The notes: a model not told the origin generated them from the letters alone. 64,000 bases of DNA from Guyparkeria sp. WRN-7 (GCF_001641825.1 NZ_LRFH01000014.1:434001-498000), one strand, 5' to 3'. Positions 18,056 to 26,460 are shown, counted from the stretch's first letter. Translations and numbers: made by a program.

Positions 18056-18361
18056 TTAGGCAGACTGGGTTGCCTCGTCGGACTCGCCAGTGTTGGAGTT
18101 CCAGGAGATGGTGACTTCGTCGCCCTTCTTGCCCGGTACCTTGATGTTCAGGTACGGGTTCTTGGAAACGGCTTCCGACAGGTTGCCGTCCATGACGTTC
18201 TCACCGTTGACCGCGACCATCAGCTTCTGGATGTAGTTCGCCGGGATCTTCTTGCCGGTGGACTTGTCTTCGCGGTTGCCAGACTCCATCGGGTGACGGA
18301 TCAGGGCCTTCACGTCCAGAACGTCGCCGGCCGGAGAGATGCGCATGCGGATAGTAGACAT
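18056..18361 (-). CDS. soxZ: thiosulfate oxidation carrier complex subunit SoxZ
   Basis: This 101-residue protein (MSTIRMRISPAGDVLDVKAL, IRHPMESGNREDKSTG, IPANYIQKL) is SoxZ, the immunoglobulin-like partner of SoxY. The SoxYZ heterodimer carries sulfur intermediates through the periplasmic Sox cycle; SoxZ lacks its own signal peptide and is exported with SoxY. It follows soxY by about 60 bases and is closed by a strong terminator. No other sox gene is adjacent. Confidence 0.96.
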   Translation of the reverse strand: MSTIRMRISPAGDVLDVKALIRHPMESGNREDKSTGKKIPANYIQKLMVAVNGENVMDGNLSEAVSKNPYLNIKVPGKKGDEVTISWNSNTGESDEATQSA

Positions 18362-18422
18362 AATCTATACCTCTTGGGTTATCTGTCTTTTAATCAATGA
18401 CTTCGGTATATCAGAGGCTTGA

Positions 18423-18893
18423 TTAGCCGCCGCAGCCACCGATGGTTACCTTGACTTCCTTGGACGCCTTGTACAGCTTGCCGCCCGCGTTGACTACGCC
18501 GGTGACGTTGTCGGTCTCGCCCATACGGATACGGGTGGAGACGAACGGGTTGGCGCCAGACAGGTCGAAGGAAGCGACCAGCGGGGTCGGGTTCTTCGAG
18601 ACGAAGATTGCGACCTGGTTGGCGTCCGCGATGGAGGACTCGACGGTGACCGGAACGACGGCGCCGTTCTCGGCGATGTCCGGAGCCTTGACGGAAACGT
18701 CGCCGGATTCGGCGGCGTCAGCAGTGCCGAACAGCTCGTTCAGGCCAGCGTCCATCTTGGTGGCATCGAACGCGGCAGTCGGCCACTCGGAGGCCAGGAC
18801 CGCACGCGGGGAAAGCAGGCCGGCACCAACAGCCAGACCAGCAGCACTGGCAGCGAGGCTGCCCTTCAGAAATACGCGACGCTTGGTTTGCAT
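18423..18893 (-). CDS. soxY: thiosulfate oxidation carrier protein SoxY
   Basis: This 156-residue periplasmic protein has a twin-arginine signal (KRRVFLKGSLAASAAGLAVG, residues 4-23) and ends in GGCGG, the flexible C-terminal swinging arm whose Cys carries the sulfane and sulfonate intermediates. Length is normal. A GAGGAG Shine-Dalgarno lies upstream of the ATG at 18893. The upstream region carries a sigma-54 promoter and a 20-bp palindrome, and the next gene upstream is a sigma-54 activator, so regulated expression is strongly suggested. Confidence 0.97.
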   Translation of the reverse strand: MQTKRRVFLKGSLAASAAGLAVGAGLLSPRAVLASEWPTAAFDATKMDAGLNELFGTADAAESGDVSVKAPDIAENGAVVPVTVESSIADANQVAIFVSKNPTPLVASFDLSGANPFVSTRIRMGETDNVTGVVNAGGKLYKASKEVKVTIGGCGG

Positions 18894-18937
18894 ATCTTAA
18901 CTCCTCGTTAATGTGTGGTTGTCCACGCCCCTCTTTT

Positions 18938-18954
18938 AGCATGCCCTGTGCCAG
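18938..18954 (-). promoter_or_regulatory. sigma-54 (-24/-12) promoter of soxYZ
   Basis: Read on the minus strand this is CTGGCACAGGGCATGCT. Against the consensus YTGGCACGRNNNTTGCW it matches all invariant bases (GG at 18951-18952, GC at 18939-18940) with the obligatory 10-base spacing. Only two positions differ (A for G, A for T). The predicted start site is near 18927, leaving a leader of about 34 bases with GAGGAG before the soxY ATG. Confidence 0.85.
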
Positions 18955-19002
18955 CTTTCTAACACGTTGAAAAAGAAGGGTTCTTGTGGTTCTTTGGGCG
19001 GG

Positions 19003-19022
19003 TTGCAGATTGCAATCTGCAA
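19003..19022. promoter_or_regulatory. 20-bp perfect palindrome, candidate enhancer for the adjacent NtrC-type activator
   Basis: TTGCAGATTGCAATCTGCAA is a perfect inverted repeat centred about 85 bp upstream of the predicted sigma-54 start site of soxYZ, the usual position of an upstream activating sequence. A partial second copy (ATTGCAG, 19039-19045) lies 36-37 bp further upstream. The next gene encodes a sigma-54-dependent response regulator with a Fis-type DNA-binding domain, which is the obvious candidate to bind it. Binding is inferred. Confidence 0.7.
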
Positions 19023-19075
19023 CATTTCGCGCTGGCGGATTGCAGTGGCGAGCCTCGATGCCACCCCGGGCCGGG

Positions 19076-20428
19076 TCACTTCTTCTCGTAGTTCTGCAGC
19101 TTGCGCCACAGGGTGGACTTGTTGATCCCGAGTATGCCGGCCGTCTTCTCCCGGTTGCCGTCCGTGTGGGCGAGCGTCTTCTCGATGTAACGGCGCTCGA
19201 GCACCTCCAGCGTGGGGTGGTCGGCATCGATCGCCGACCCTTCGGACGGCTGGTTGGCGGCGGTGTCCTCGCCGCCGAGCTGCAGGTCGATCTCTTCGCC
19301 GTCGGAGAGGGCTACGGCCCGTTCGACGGCGTTCTTGAGTTCGCGCACGTTGCCCGGCCAGGGGTACTCGAGTATTGCCTGGGCGGCGCGCTCGGTCAGG
19401 CGCGTGGCCGGTCGACGGAATCGCTGGGCGAACTCGTCGATGAAGTGCTGGGCCAGCACCGGGATGTCGTCGCGCCGCTCGCGCAGCGGCGGCATCTGCA
19501 GGCGCACCACGTTGAGCCGGTGGTACAGGTCGTGCCGGAAGGTGCCTTCGCGCACCATCTCGGCAAGGTTGCGGTTGCTCGCGACGATGAAGCGCACGTC
19601 GATGGGGAGGGTCTGGACGCCGCCGACGCGGGTGATTTCCTGTTCCTGCACCACGCGCAGCAGCTTCACCTGCATCGCGTCCGAGATGTTGCCGATCTCG
19701 TCGAGGAAGACCGTGCCGCCACTGGCGACCTCGAGCAGGCCGGGCTTACTGTTGGTCGCGCCGGTGAACGCCCCTTTCTCGTGACCGAAGAGCTCGTTCT
19801 CGAGCAGGGTGTCGGTCAGCGCGCCGCAGTCGATGACGATATAGGGCGTGTGGGCGAAGTCGGAGCGCTCATGGGTCGCGCGGGCGGCGAGCTCCTTGCC
19901 GGAGCCGGATTCGCCTTCGATCATGACGTTGATGCGCACGTCGTGGATCTTGTCGATGATGCGGTAGATCGCCTCGATCGCCGGCGAGTGGCCCATCATT
20001 GCCCGCTCGCTGGTGTCCGGCGGCTCGGCCGGGCTGGGTGCCTCGTCGCCCAGCAGTCGGTGCACCAGTTCGATCAGCTCTTCCGGGTCATAGGGCTTCT
20101 TGACGAAGTCGCTCGCCCCCAGCCGCAGTGCCTGGATGGCATTGTCGATGGTCGAGTAGCCGGTGATCAGGATCGCCGGCAGATCCGGCCAGCGCTCGCG
20201 CAGCCACTCGAGAAACTCCAGGCCGTTCATGCCCGGCATCTTCAGATCGGAGATCACCAGGTCGACCGGATTTTCCTGCAGCCACTGCTGGGCGGCCTCG
20301 ACCGACTGAAAGCCGTGCACCGTCAGCCCCTCGGTGCGCGCATAGCGGCTGAACAGGTCCGAGGCGCGCTCGTCGTCGTCGACGAAGGCGATGGCGGGCG
20401 GGTTGTCGCTTGAGCGTGGTGTCGTCAT
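19076..20428 (-). CDS. sigma-54-dependent NtrC-family response regulator, probable sox regulator
   Basis: The 450-residue protein has an N-terminal receiver (VDDDE, ISDLKMPGMNG with phospho-Asp, conserved Lys in FVKKPYD), a complete AAA+ domain and a C-terminal Fis-type helix-turn-helix (NREKTAGILGINKSTLWRKL). The AAA+ domain shows Walker A GESGSGKE, ELFGHEKGAFTGA and Walker B GTVFLDE. It should activate sigma-54 polymerase after phosphorylation. Its ATG overlaps the kinase stop by four bases, so the pair is cotranscribed. It lies directly upstream of soxYZ in the same direction. Sigma-54 two-component control of sox genes is known from Acidithiobacillus caldus (TspS/TspR). Confidence 0.9.
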   Translation of the reverse strand: MTTPRSSDNPPAIAFVDDDERASDLFSRYARTEGLTVHGFQSVEAAQQWLQENPVDLVISDLKMPGMNGLEFLEWLRERWPDLPAILITGYSTIDNAIQALRLGASDFVKKPYDPEELIELVHRLLGDEAPSPAEPPDTSERAMMGHSPAIEAIYRIIDKIHDVRINVMIEGESGSGKELAARATHERSDFAHTPYIVIDCGALTDTLLENELFGHEKGAFTGATNSKPGLLEVASGGTVFLDEIGNISDAMQVKLLRVVQEQEITRVGGVQTLPIDVRFIVASNRNLAEMVREGTFRHDLYHRLNVVRLQMPPLRERRDDIPVLAQHFIDEFAQRFRRPATRLTERAAQAILEYPWPGNVRELKNAVERAVALSDGEEIDLQLGGEDTAANQPSEGSAIDADHPTLEVLERRYIEKTLAHTDGNREKTAGILGINKSTLWRKLQNYEKK

Positions 20429-22437
20429 GACTGCGTGATCGAGTGACCGGAATCGTGATTGGTGTGGGTGACGCGCGGCCGGGCCTTGTGTCGCGGCAGC
20501 TCGACGCGAGCGAGCACGCCGCGGGTATCCGGCTCGCCGGCGTCACGGCGATTTTCCAGACTGAGGTCGCCGCCGTGATACTGGACGATGCCCAGACTGA
20601 TCGACAGTCCCAGGCCCGTGCCACGATCGACGGCCTTGGTGGTGAAGAACGGGTCGAAGATCTGGTCGACCACGTCCGGCGGCAGGCCTTCACCTTCGTC
20701 GCGGATCTCGAGGCGAATGGCCTCCTCCAGGCATTCGGCCTGTATCAGTATATGTCCGCCCACCGGGCTTGCGTGGATGGCATTGCGTACCAGGTTGGTA
20801 ATCACCTGCTCCATCTGGCCGGGGTCGAACTCGGCCTGGCAATGGGCGGTGGCGCTCAGCAGCGCCAGATGGACGTCCGCTTCCATCGCCTCGGGTTCCA
20901 TGCGGTCGACGACTTCCTGTAGCCACTCGGCCAGTTGGACGGTCTGGTGCTCGGGCGGCAGCTGGCGGGCGAAGTTCATCACGCCGCGCACGATCCGGCT
21001 GGCGCGGTGCGCCTCGGCACGCAGGTCGGCCATGTCCGTGCGCAGGCCCTTGTCGTCGCTCGGCAGTTGCCGCTCGATCAGGCGGGTGAGCGTGAGGATG
21101 TTGTTGAGCGGGTTGTTGATCTCGTGGCCGATGCCGGCGGCCATCTCGCCGATCGAGGCCAGCTTGGCCTGCTGGAGCGCCTTGCGCTCGGCGCGGTCGC
21201 GGCGACGGGCTTCGTTGGCGAGCTGCTCGGTGAGATAGCGGAACGAGGTCTGCAGTTCCTGTACCTCGGTGGTGCGCGAATCGGCTGGTATCGGTTCGTT
21301 GCGGTCGCCGTCGGCGAAACGCTTGAGGCGCTCGGAGAGGTTGATGATCGGACGCGAGAAGTAGCGTGCGCCCAGGCCGGCGATCACCAGGCTCATCACC
21401 AGGGCCAGGAGCCCGAAGCCGAACAGGCTCAGGCGGATGTCGCGAAACGGGGCGGTGGTGATGTTTGCCGGCAGCTTCACCGCCACGAACCAGGAAGCGA
21501 GGCTGTTCGGGTAGGGGTGGTATTCCTGGTAGTAGTAACGGCTCTCGCCGACGCTATCCAGATAGGCGCCATTCGACTCCGCGACGGCATCCTCCCAGAA
21601 CTCGCCGCCATCGATGTGCTGGGCGTAGCGCTGCGGTGGCTCGTCGCCGTTCTCGAACGGGCTGATGAAGCTGAGATCGGTCTGGTCATTGTAGAGCATC
21701 AGGCCGTCCCGGGCCGGATGTCCCGGGTTGTGCTCGATCACCATCATCTTGCCGTCGCGCGGGCGTGGCGAGAACGACAGGATCTGGTCGAGCTGCTCGC
21801 CGAAGGTGTTCACCACCACGTAGCCGGCGGTGCGGTCATCGACATTGCGCAGCGGGCGCACCGCGTACAGCGTGCTCGGCTCACGATCCTGCAGGGTGTC
21901 GCCGAATGCCAGCGGCAGGGTCATGAAGCTGATCTGGTCGGACGGCAGCTCCTGGAGGCGGTCGAGGAACTGCTTGTTGTCGAATTCCTCCTCGACGTAG
22001 TTGACCTGGCCGAGGCTCTCGAACGACGGTGAGGCGACCCTGCCCAATGTGACCTTGATGACCGTATTGCCGGCCGCATCGAGAATGCGGATACTGCCGA
22101 GCCCGGGGACGGTGCGCTGCAGGCCGGCGAGAAACCGGTTGGCGTTGATGCGCATCGAGGTGAGCTCGGGGTGGCGAATGCCCATGGCCGAGGCCATCAG
22201 GGCGTTGAGCATGGTCTGGATTTCCTGCGACTCGCCGATGCCCTCGACCACTTCGCGCTCGTAGCGCATCCGGTTGCTCATCTCGCCGATCAGCGAATCG
22301 ATGTTCTCGTCGACCTCGCGACTGATCTCCTTCTGCAGCCGCTGCTCGCTGTAGGTGGTCACACCCCAGACGAGCAGTACCAGCGGTACCACCGTGGCGG
22401 TGAAGGTCCACAGGAAGATGCTGACCGGCAGACGCAT
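20425..22437 (-). CDS. membrane sensor histidine kinase, partner of the sox-linked regulator
   Basis: This 670-residue kinase starts at MRLPVSIFLWTFTATVVPLV (transmembrane segment 1, about residues 6-28). It has a large periplasmic region of about 300 residues resembling a double Cache sensor, a second transmembrane segment (FGFGLLALVMSLVIAGLGA), HAMP, and HisKA with GEMAAGIGHEINNPLNNI (phospho-His). The HATPase motifs are NLVRNAIHA, DEGEGLP and GTGLGLSISLGI. The ATG at 22437 was chosen because the upstream reading frame runs through the divergent bioF gene. Ligand unknown; a sulfur compound is a reasonable guess from context only. Confidence 0.9.
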   Translation of the reverse strand: MRLPVSIFLWTFTATVVPLVLLVWGVTTYSEQRLQKEISREVDENIDSLIGEMSNRMRYEREVVEGIGESQEIQTMLNALMASAMGIRHPELTSMRINANRFLAGLQRTVPGLGSIRILDAAGNTVIKVTLGRVASPSFESLGQVNYVEEEFDNKQFLDRLQELPSDQISFMTLPLAFGDTLQDREPSTLYAVRPLRNVDDRTAGYVVVNTFGEQLDQILSFSPRPRDGKMMVIEHNPGHPARDGLMLYNDQTDLSFISPFENGDEPPQRYAQHIDGGEFWEDAVAESNGAYLDSVGESRYYYQEYHPYPNSLASWFVAVKLPANITTAPFRDIRLSLFGFGLLALVMSLVIAGLGARYFSRPIINLSERLKRFADGDRNEPIPADSRTTEVQELQTSFRYLTEQLANEARRRDRAERKALQQAKLASIGEMAAGIGHEINNPLNNILTLTRLIERQLPSDDKGLRTDMADLRAEAHRASRIVRGVMNFARQLPPEHQTVQLAEWLQEVVDRMEPEAMEADVHLALLSATAHCQAEFDPGQMEQVITNLVRNAIHASPVGGHILIQAECLEEAIRLEIRDEGEGLPPDVVDQIFDPFFTTKAVDRGTGLGLSISLGIVQYHGGDLSLENRRDAGEPDTRGVLARVELPRHKARPRVTHTNHDSGHSITQS

Positions 22438-22503
22438 GAGAATCGGGGCCTCGAGGCGCTCCCGGCGGGGCCGGGGCGTAAGAAATCGATTAGAGGTGAC
22501 GCT

Positions 22504-23667
22504 ATCACAAAGCACGACTGGACACAGTGGCTGGCCGAGCGCGACGCCGCCGGCCTTGCCCGCCGCCTGACGGTTGCCGACTCGCCGCAGGGCCCGCGAA
22601 TGCGTATCGACGGCCAGGATCGGCTCACCTTCTGCAGCAACGACTACCTGGGTCTGGCCGCCGACCCGCGCCTGGCTGAGGCGATGTGCTCGGCAGCGAG
22701 TCGCTATGGGGTCGGTGCGGGCGCCGCCCACCTGATCAACGGCCACTTCGCTCCGCACCAGCAACTGGAGGACGAGCTGGCCGACTGGCTCGAGGTGGAT
22801 GCGGCAAGGCTGTTCTCCACCGGTTACATGGCCAATCTCGGTGTGGTCGGCGCGCTGGTCGGGCGGGGCGATACCGTGATCGCCGACCGACTCAACCATG
22901 CTTCGCTGGTCGATGCGGTGCAGCTTTCCGGCGCCCGCCTGTCCCGCTACCGGCACAACGATCTCGACGACCTCGAGGCCCGGCTGGCACGGGCCAAGGG
23001 CGAGCGGCTGATCCTCACCGACGGCGTGTTCTCCATGGACGGCGACGCCGCGCCGCTGGCCGATCTGGTCGCGCTGGCCGAGCGGCACGATGCCTGGCTG
23101 GTGGTCGACGAGGCGCACGCCTTCGGCGCGTTGGGCGACGAGGGGCGCGGCAGTTTCGCGGCTGCCGGCCTCGTGCCCGGCGAGCGTGTGCTGCGGGTCG
23201 GGACGTTGGGCAAGGCCTTCGGCACGGCCGGGGCATTCGTCGCCGGCGCGGCCGAGCCGCTCGAGGTGCTGCTGCAACGGGCGCGGACCTACCTGTTCAC
23301 CACCGCCCAGCCGCCGGCGGTGGCCGAGGCCTCGCGGGCGGCCCTGTCGATCGTGCGTTCGGAAGGCTGGCGGCGCGAGCGTCTGCAGGCGCTGGTCGCG
23401 GCCTTTCGCGAGGCGGCGGGCGCGCTGGAGGGGGTCGAGCTGATGCCCTCGGCCACGCCGATCCAGCCGCTGGTGGTCGGCGAGGCCCATCGGGCTGTTG
23501 TCATGGCGAAGCGGCTGGCGGAGCAGGGTCTCCTGGTCCCGGCGATCCGCCCGCCGACCGTGCCCCGCGGCAGCTCGCGGTTGCGGGTGACCTTCAGTGC
23601 GGCGCATGAGGACAGTGATTTGCGCCAGCTCCTGTCAGTCCTGCGTGAATGCACTACCATCGACTGA
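22504..23667 (+). CDS. bioF: 8-amino-7-oxononanoate synthase (non-canonical start)
   Basis: BioF condenses pimeloyl-ACP and L-alanine (PLP-dependent) in biotin synthesis. Motifs: FCSNDYLGLA, GAGAAHLINGH, VVDEAHAFGALGDEGRG and the PLP Lys in GTLGKAFGTAGAFVAG. The family N-terminus should lie near 22504, but no in-frame ATG, GTG or TTG exists there. GAGGTGA (22494-22500) precedes an ATC at 22504 by a few bases. An ATT lies further up at 22489, before the Shine-Dalgarno. Either a rare ATC start is used or a base differs here. The next in-frame ATG (at PRMRIDG) would cut part of the N-terminal domain. Other bio genes are not adjacent. Confidence 0.85.
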   Translation: MTKHDWTQWLAERDAAGLARRLTVADSPQGPRMRIDGQDRLTFCSNDYLGLAADPRLAEAMCSAASRYGVGAGAAHLINGHFAPHQQLEDELADWLEVDAARLFSTGYMANLGVVGALVGRGDTVIADRLNHASLVDAVQLSGARLSRYRHNDLDDLEARLARAKGERLILTDGVFSMDGDAAPLADLVALAERHDAWLVVDEAHAFGALGDEGRGSFAAAGLVPGERVLRVGTLGKAFGTAGAFVAGAAEPLEVLLQRARTYLFTTAQPPAVAEASRAALSIVRSEGWRRERLQALVAAFREAAGALEGVELMPSATPIQPLVVGEAHRAVVMAKRLAEQGLLVPAIRPPTVPRGSSRLRVTFSAAHEDSDLRQLLSVLRECTTID

Positions 23668-23786
23668 CAGCAACAGGAGGCAGGAAGGCGCCCGCCCGGT
23701 TAGCTGAGGGCGATGAGCCGGCCATGAGCCGGATATGCGTTCGCACCGAACCTGGCGCGCCTGCCCTTGTCACACCGGGTAATCGA

Positions 23787-23805
23787 CGCTCGGCAGTGCC
23801 GAGCG
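23787..23805. promoter_or_regulatory. 19-bp palindrome upstream of the OmpA-type lipoprotein gene
   Basis: CGCTCGGCA-G-TGCCGAGCG is a perfect inverted repeat in the roughly 200-base space between bioF and the lipoprotein gene. No T tract follows, so it is not an obvious terminator; it could be an operator or an RNA hairpin in the leader. Two GGTCGAT repeats lie just downstream (near 23816 and 23834). Function unknown. Confidence 0.4.
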
Positions 23806-23869
23806 GCCGGCCGGGTCGATAGGCCTGGTCCGGGTCGATTTCCGACCAATTTCTCAAGGAGTGATGACA

Positions 23870-24523
23870 ATGAAACAGTTGAGTCTGATTGCCGTGCTCG
23901 CCGGTGCCCTGGTGGCTGCCGGCTGTGCCCAGAACCCCTATACCGGGGAGAACCGCAAGACCGCGACCGGTGCGACCGTCGGCGCCGGTGCCGGGGCGTT
24001 GCTCGGCAACGTGATTGCCCCTGACGGCAACCGCACCGGCGGCACCCTGATCGGTGCGGCCGTGGGTGCCACGGTCGGTGGCCTGATCGGTCGTCAGATG
24101 GACAAGCAGGAGCGGCAGCTTCGCCAGGAAATGCAGGGCACCGGCGTGGACGTGCAGCGCCAGGGTGACACCATCCGTCTGCAGGCGCCCGAGTCGATCA
24201 CGTTCCAGACCGACAGCGCCGAGATTCAGCCGCAGTTCCGTCGCACGCTGAACGACATCGCCGCTTCGATCCAGCAGTACCCGAACACCGTGGTGCGCGT
24301 CGAGGGCCACACCGACTCCACTGGTTCGGCGAGCTACAACCAGGACCTGTCGGTCAACCGCGCTCAGAGTGTCGCGAGCTACCTGGCGCAGAGCGGGGTA
24401 AGCCCGTCGCGCGTCCAGGCCATCGGCTACGGCGAGAGCCGCCCGATCGCGACCAACTCCACGCCGCAAGGGCGTGCCCAGAACCGTCGGGTCGAGATCC
24501 TGATCCTGCCGCAGCAGCAGTAA
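23870..24523 (+). CDS. OmpA-family outer-membrane lipoprotein (YiaD/Pal-like)
   Basis: The 217-residue protein has a lipoprotein signal (MKQLSLIAVLAGALVAAGC) and a glycine-zipper hydrophobic region (GAGAGALLGNVIAP... GAAVGATVGGLIG, about residues 38-75). A C-terminal OmpA peptidoglycan-binding domain follows, with the signature VEGHTDSTGSASYNQDLSVNRAQSV and ENRR-type ending AQNRRVEI. The start is ATG 23870: AAGGAG at 23856-23861 is eight bases before it, whereas the ATG at 23864 is too close. It anchors the outer membrane to peptidoglycan. A terminator follows. Confidence 0.9.
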   Translation: MKQLSLIAVLAGALVAAGCAQNPYTGENRKTATGATVGAGAGALLGNVIAPDGNRTGGTLIGAAVGATVGGLIGRQMDKQERQLRQEMQGTGVDVQRQGDTIRLQAPESITFQTDSAEIQPQFRRTLNDIAASIQQYPNTVVRVEGHTDSTGSASYNQDLSVNRAQSVASYLAQSGVSPSRVQAIGYGESRPIATNSTPQGRAQNRRVEILILPQQQ

Positions 24524-24546
24524 GTTCGATCCGCACGCGAGAAAGG

Positions 24547-24571
24547 GCCCCGGTAATCCCGGGGCTTTTTT
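24547..24571 (+). terminator. rho-independent terminator after the OmpA-type lipoprotein gene
   Basis: GCCCCGG / CCGGGGC stem with a TAATC loop followed by six T residues, 23 bases after the stop codon. A short A run before the stem could allow weak function for the convergent DUF192 gene. Confidence 0.88.
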
Positions 24572-24583
24572 GTGTCCCGGGAT

Positions 24584-25087
24584 TTACGGCAGCCCCGGCG
24601 GAGGGGTGAGTTGGTGACCCGGGGAAAGCCCTAAACGATCGCTGCTGCCGGCGGGGAGTTCGAGCACGTAGCGCGCCGCTCGTGCCGACGGGTATTCGCT
24701 GCATGGCAGCACCAGGCAAGGCGGGGCCGAGGCAACCAGGTCGACGATGCGCCAGTCCGCGTCGAGGTAGAGGATGTCGAGAGCGAAGTGGACATTGCGC
24801 ATCCAGAAGGTGCGCGGGGCTTCCTTGGGGTAGAGGAACAGCATCCCGTGTCCGGTGGCGAGTCGTGAGCGGCCCATCAGACCGCGCTGGCGGCTGGTCG
24901 GCGTACTGGCGAGCTCGACCACGAATCGCTCGCCGCCGACGGTCATGGCCCGAGTCTGACCGTCGAGTTCGGCGAGAGGGACTGGTCGCGCACTCGAGGC
25001 CCACCCGAACCAGGCGGTCAGCAGCATTGCGGCCGACAGCAGGGCGAGGCCGCGAGTGAGGGATGGGTGGCGCGGTGTGATGGACAT
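24584..25087 (-). CDS. DUF192 family exported protein
   Basis: This 167-residue protein has an N-terminal hydrophobic segment (about residues 12-32) followed by a DUF192 domain: TPTSRQRGLMGRSRLATGHGMLFLYP, TFWMRNVHFALDILYLDADWRIV and LELPAGSSDRLGLSPGH. The family is small, mostly periplasmic and of unknown activity. The ATG at 25087 is chosen over an upstream one because it places the hydrophobic segment at a normal distance. It is convergent with the OmpA-type gene and divergent from malic enzyme. Confidence 0.85.
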   Translation of the reverse strand: MSITPRHPSLTRGLALLSAAMLLTAWFGWASSARPVPLAELDGQTRAMTVGGERFVVELASTPTSRQRGLMGRSRLATGHGMLFLYPKEAPRTFWMRNVHFALDILYLDADWRIVDLVASAPPCLVLPCSEYPSARAARYVLELPAGSSDRLGLSPGHQLTPPPGLP

Positions 25088-25185
25088 CGGTGAAGGATAC
25101 CAAGGCGCATTCTCGGCCTGACGATCACGACGGGCGCTGATAAGATGAGCGCCCGCCATTCACACCCGTTCCAGGCTCCCGGCCC

Positions 25186-26460
25186 ATGACCGATTCCTCC
25201 CGTCCCGACGTCGACAAGCGACGCGCCGAGGCGCTCGACTATCACGCCCACCCGCAGCCGGGGAAGATTGCCACGGCGATCACCAAGCCGACCGAGACCG
25301 CACGCGACCTGGCGCTCGCCTATTCGCCGGGCGTGGCCGAGCCGGTGCGCGCCATCGCCGCCGATGCGGACGCCGCCTGGCAGTACACCGCCCGCGGCAA
25401 CCTGGTGGCGGTGATCTCCGACGGCTCGGCGATCCTGGGGCTGGGGGATCTCGGCCCGCTGGCCTCCAAGCCGGTGATGGAAGGCAAGGGGGTGCTGTTC
25501 AAGCGCTTCGCCGATATCGACGTGGTCGATCTTGAGGTCGAGGCCGAGAACCCGCAGGCCTTCATCGACACCGTGCGTCGGCTCGAGCCCTCCTTCGGCG
25601 GCATCAACCTGGAGGACATCAGTGCGCCGCGCTGCTTCGAGATCGAGTCCGCCCTGAGCAAGGCGATGGACATCCCCGTCTTCCACGACGATCAGCACGG
25701 CACGGCGATCATCATCGCCGCCGGCCTGAGCAACGCGCTTCGCCTGCAGGGCAAGCGCCTCGAAGAGGCGCGGCTGGTGCTGGTCGGCGCCGGGGCGGCC
25801 GGCACGGCGACGCTCAACCTGCTGCTCGACATGGGCCTCAAGCGCGAGAACCTGCTGGTGGTCGACCGGGTCGGCGTGCTGCACGAGGAGCTCGACGATC
25901 TGCCCGAGCACCATCGTCGCTTCGCCGCCAAGACCGAGGCGCGCACGCTCGCCGATGCCCTGGTCGGCGCGGATGCGTTCGTCGGCCTGTCGGCGCCGAA
26001 CCTCCTGAGCGAGGAGATGCTCGCCAGCATGGCGGACAAGCCGGTGGTGTTCGCCCTGGCCAACCCCGACCCGGAAATCCTGCCGGAAGTCGCCCACAAG
26101 GTGCGCGATGACCTGATCATGGCGACGGGGCGCAGCGACTACCCCAACCAGGTCAACAACGTGCTGGCCTTCCCGTTCATCTTCCGCGGCGCACTCGACT
26201 GCCGGGCGCGGAGCATCACGCCCAACATGAAGATCGCCTGCGTCGAGGCCCTGGCCGCGCTGGCGCGCGAGGACGTGCCGGCCTCGGTGCTGGCCGCCTA
26301 CGAGCTCGACGAGATGACGTTCGGGCCCGAGTACATCCTGCCCAAGCCGTTCGATCCGCGCCTGATCGAGCGCCTGCCGGTAGCGGTCGCCCGGGCCGCC
26401 GAGTCCGACGGCGTTGCCCGCATGACCTACCGGCCGCACCCCATGCCGGAGGCCGAATGA
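25186..26460 (+). CDS. NAD(P)-dependent malic enzyme (without phosphotransacetylase domain)
   Basis: This 424-residue enzyme oxidatively decarboxylates malate to pyruvate. The malic N-domain shows [10 protein letters not shown] and [28 protein letters not shown], then [12 protein letters not shown] and [12 protein letters not shown] (metal and substrate residues). The NAD-binding domain has [17 protein letters not shown] and [10 protein letters not shown]. It ends near residue 424, so it lacks the C-terminal phosphotransacetylase-like domain of MaeB (about 760 residues). Cofactor preference cannot be told by eye. The last codons overlap the exonuclease start (ATGA). Confidence 0.93.
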   Translation: MTDSSRPDVDKRRAEALDYHAHPQPGKIATAITKPTETARDLALAYSPGVAEPVRAIAADADAAWQYTARGNLVAVISDGSAILGLGDLGPLASKPVMEGKGVLFKRFADIDVVDLEVEAENPQAFIDTVRRLEPSFGGINLEDISAPRCFEIESALSKAMDIPVFHDDQHGTAIIIAAGLSNALRLQGKRLEEARLVLVGAGAAGTATLNLLLDMGLKRENLLVVDRVGVLHEELDDLPEHHRRFAAKTEARTLADALVGADAFVGLSAPNLLSEEMLASMADKPVVFALANPDPEILPEVAHKVRDDLIMATGRSDYPNQVNNVLAFPFIFRGALDCRARSITPNMKIACVEALAALAREDVPASVLAAYELDEMTFGPEYILPKPFDPRLIERLPVAVARAAESDGVARMTYRPHPMPEAE

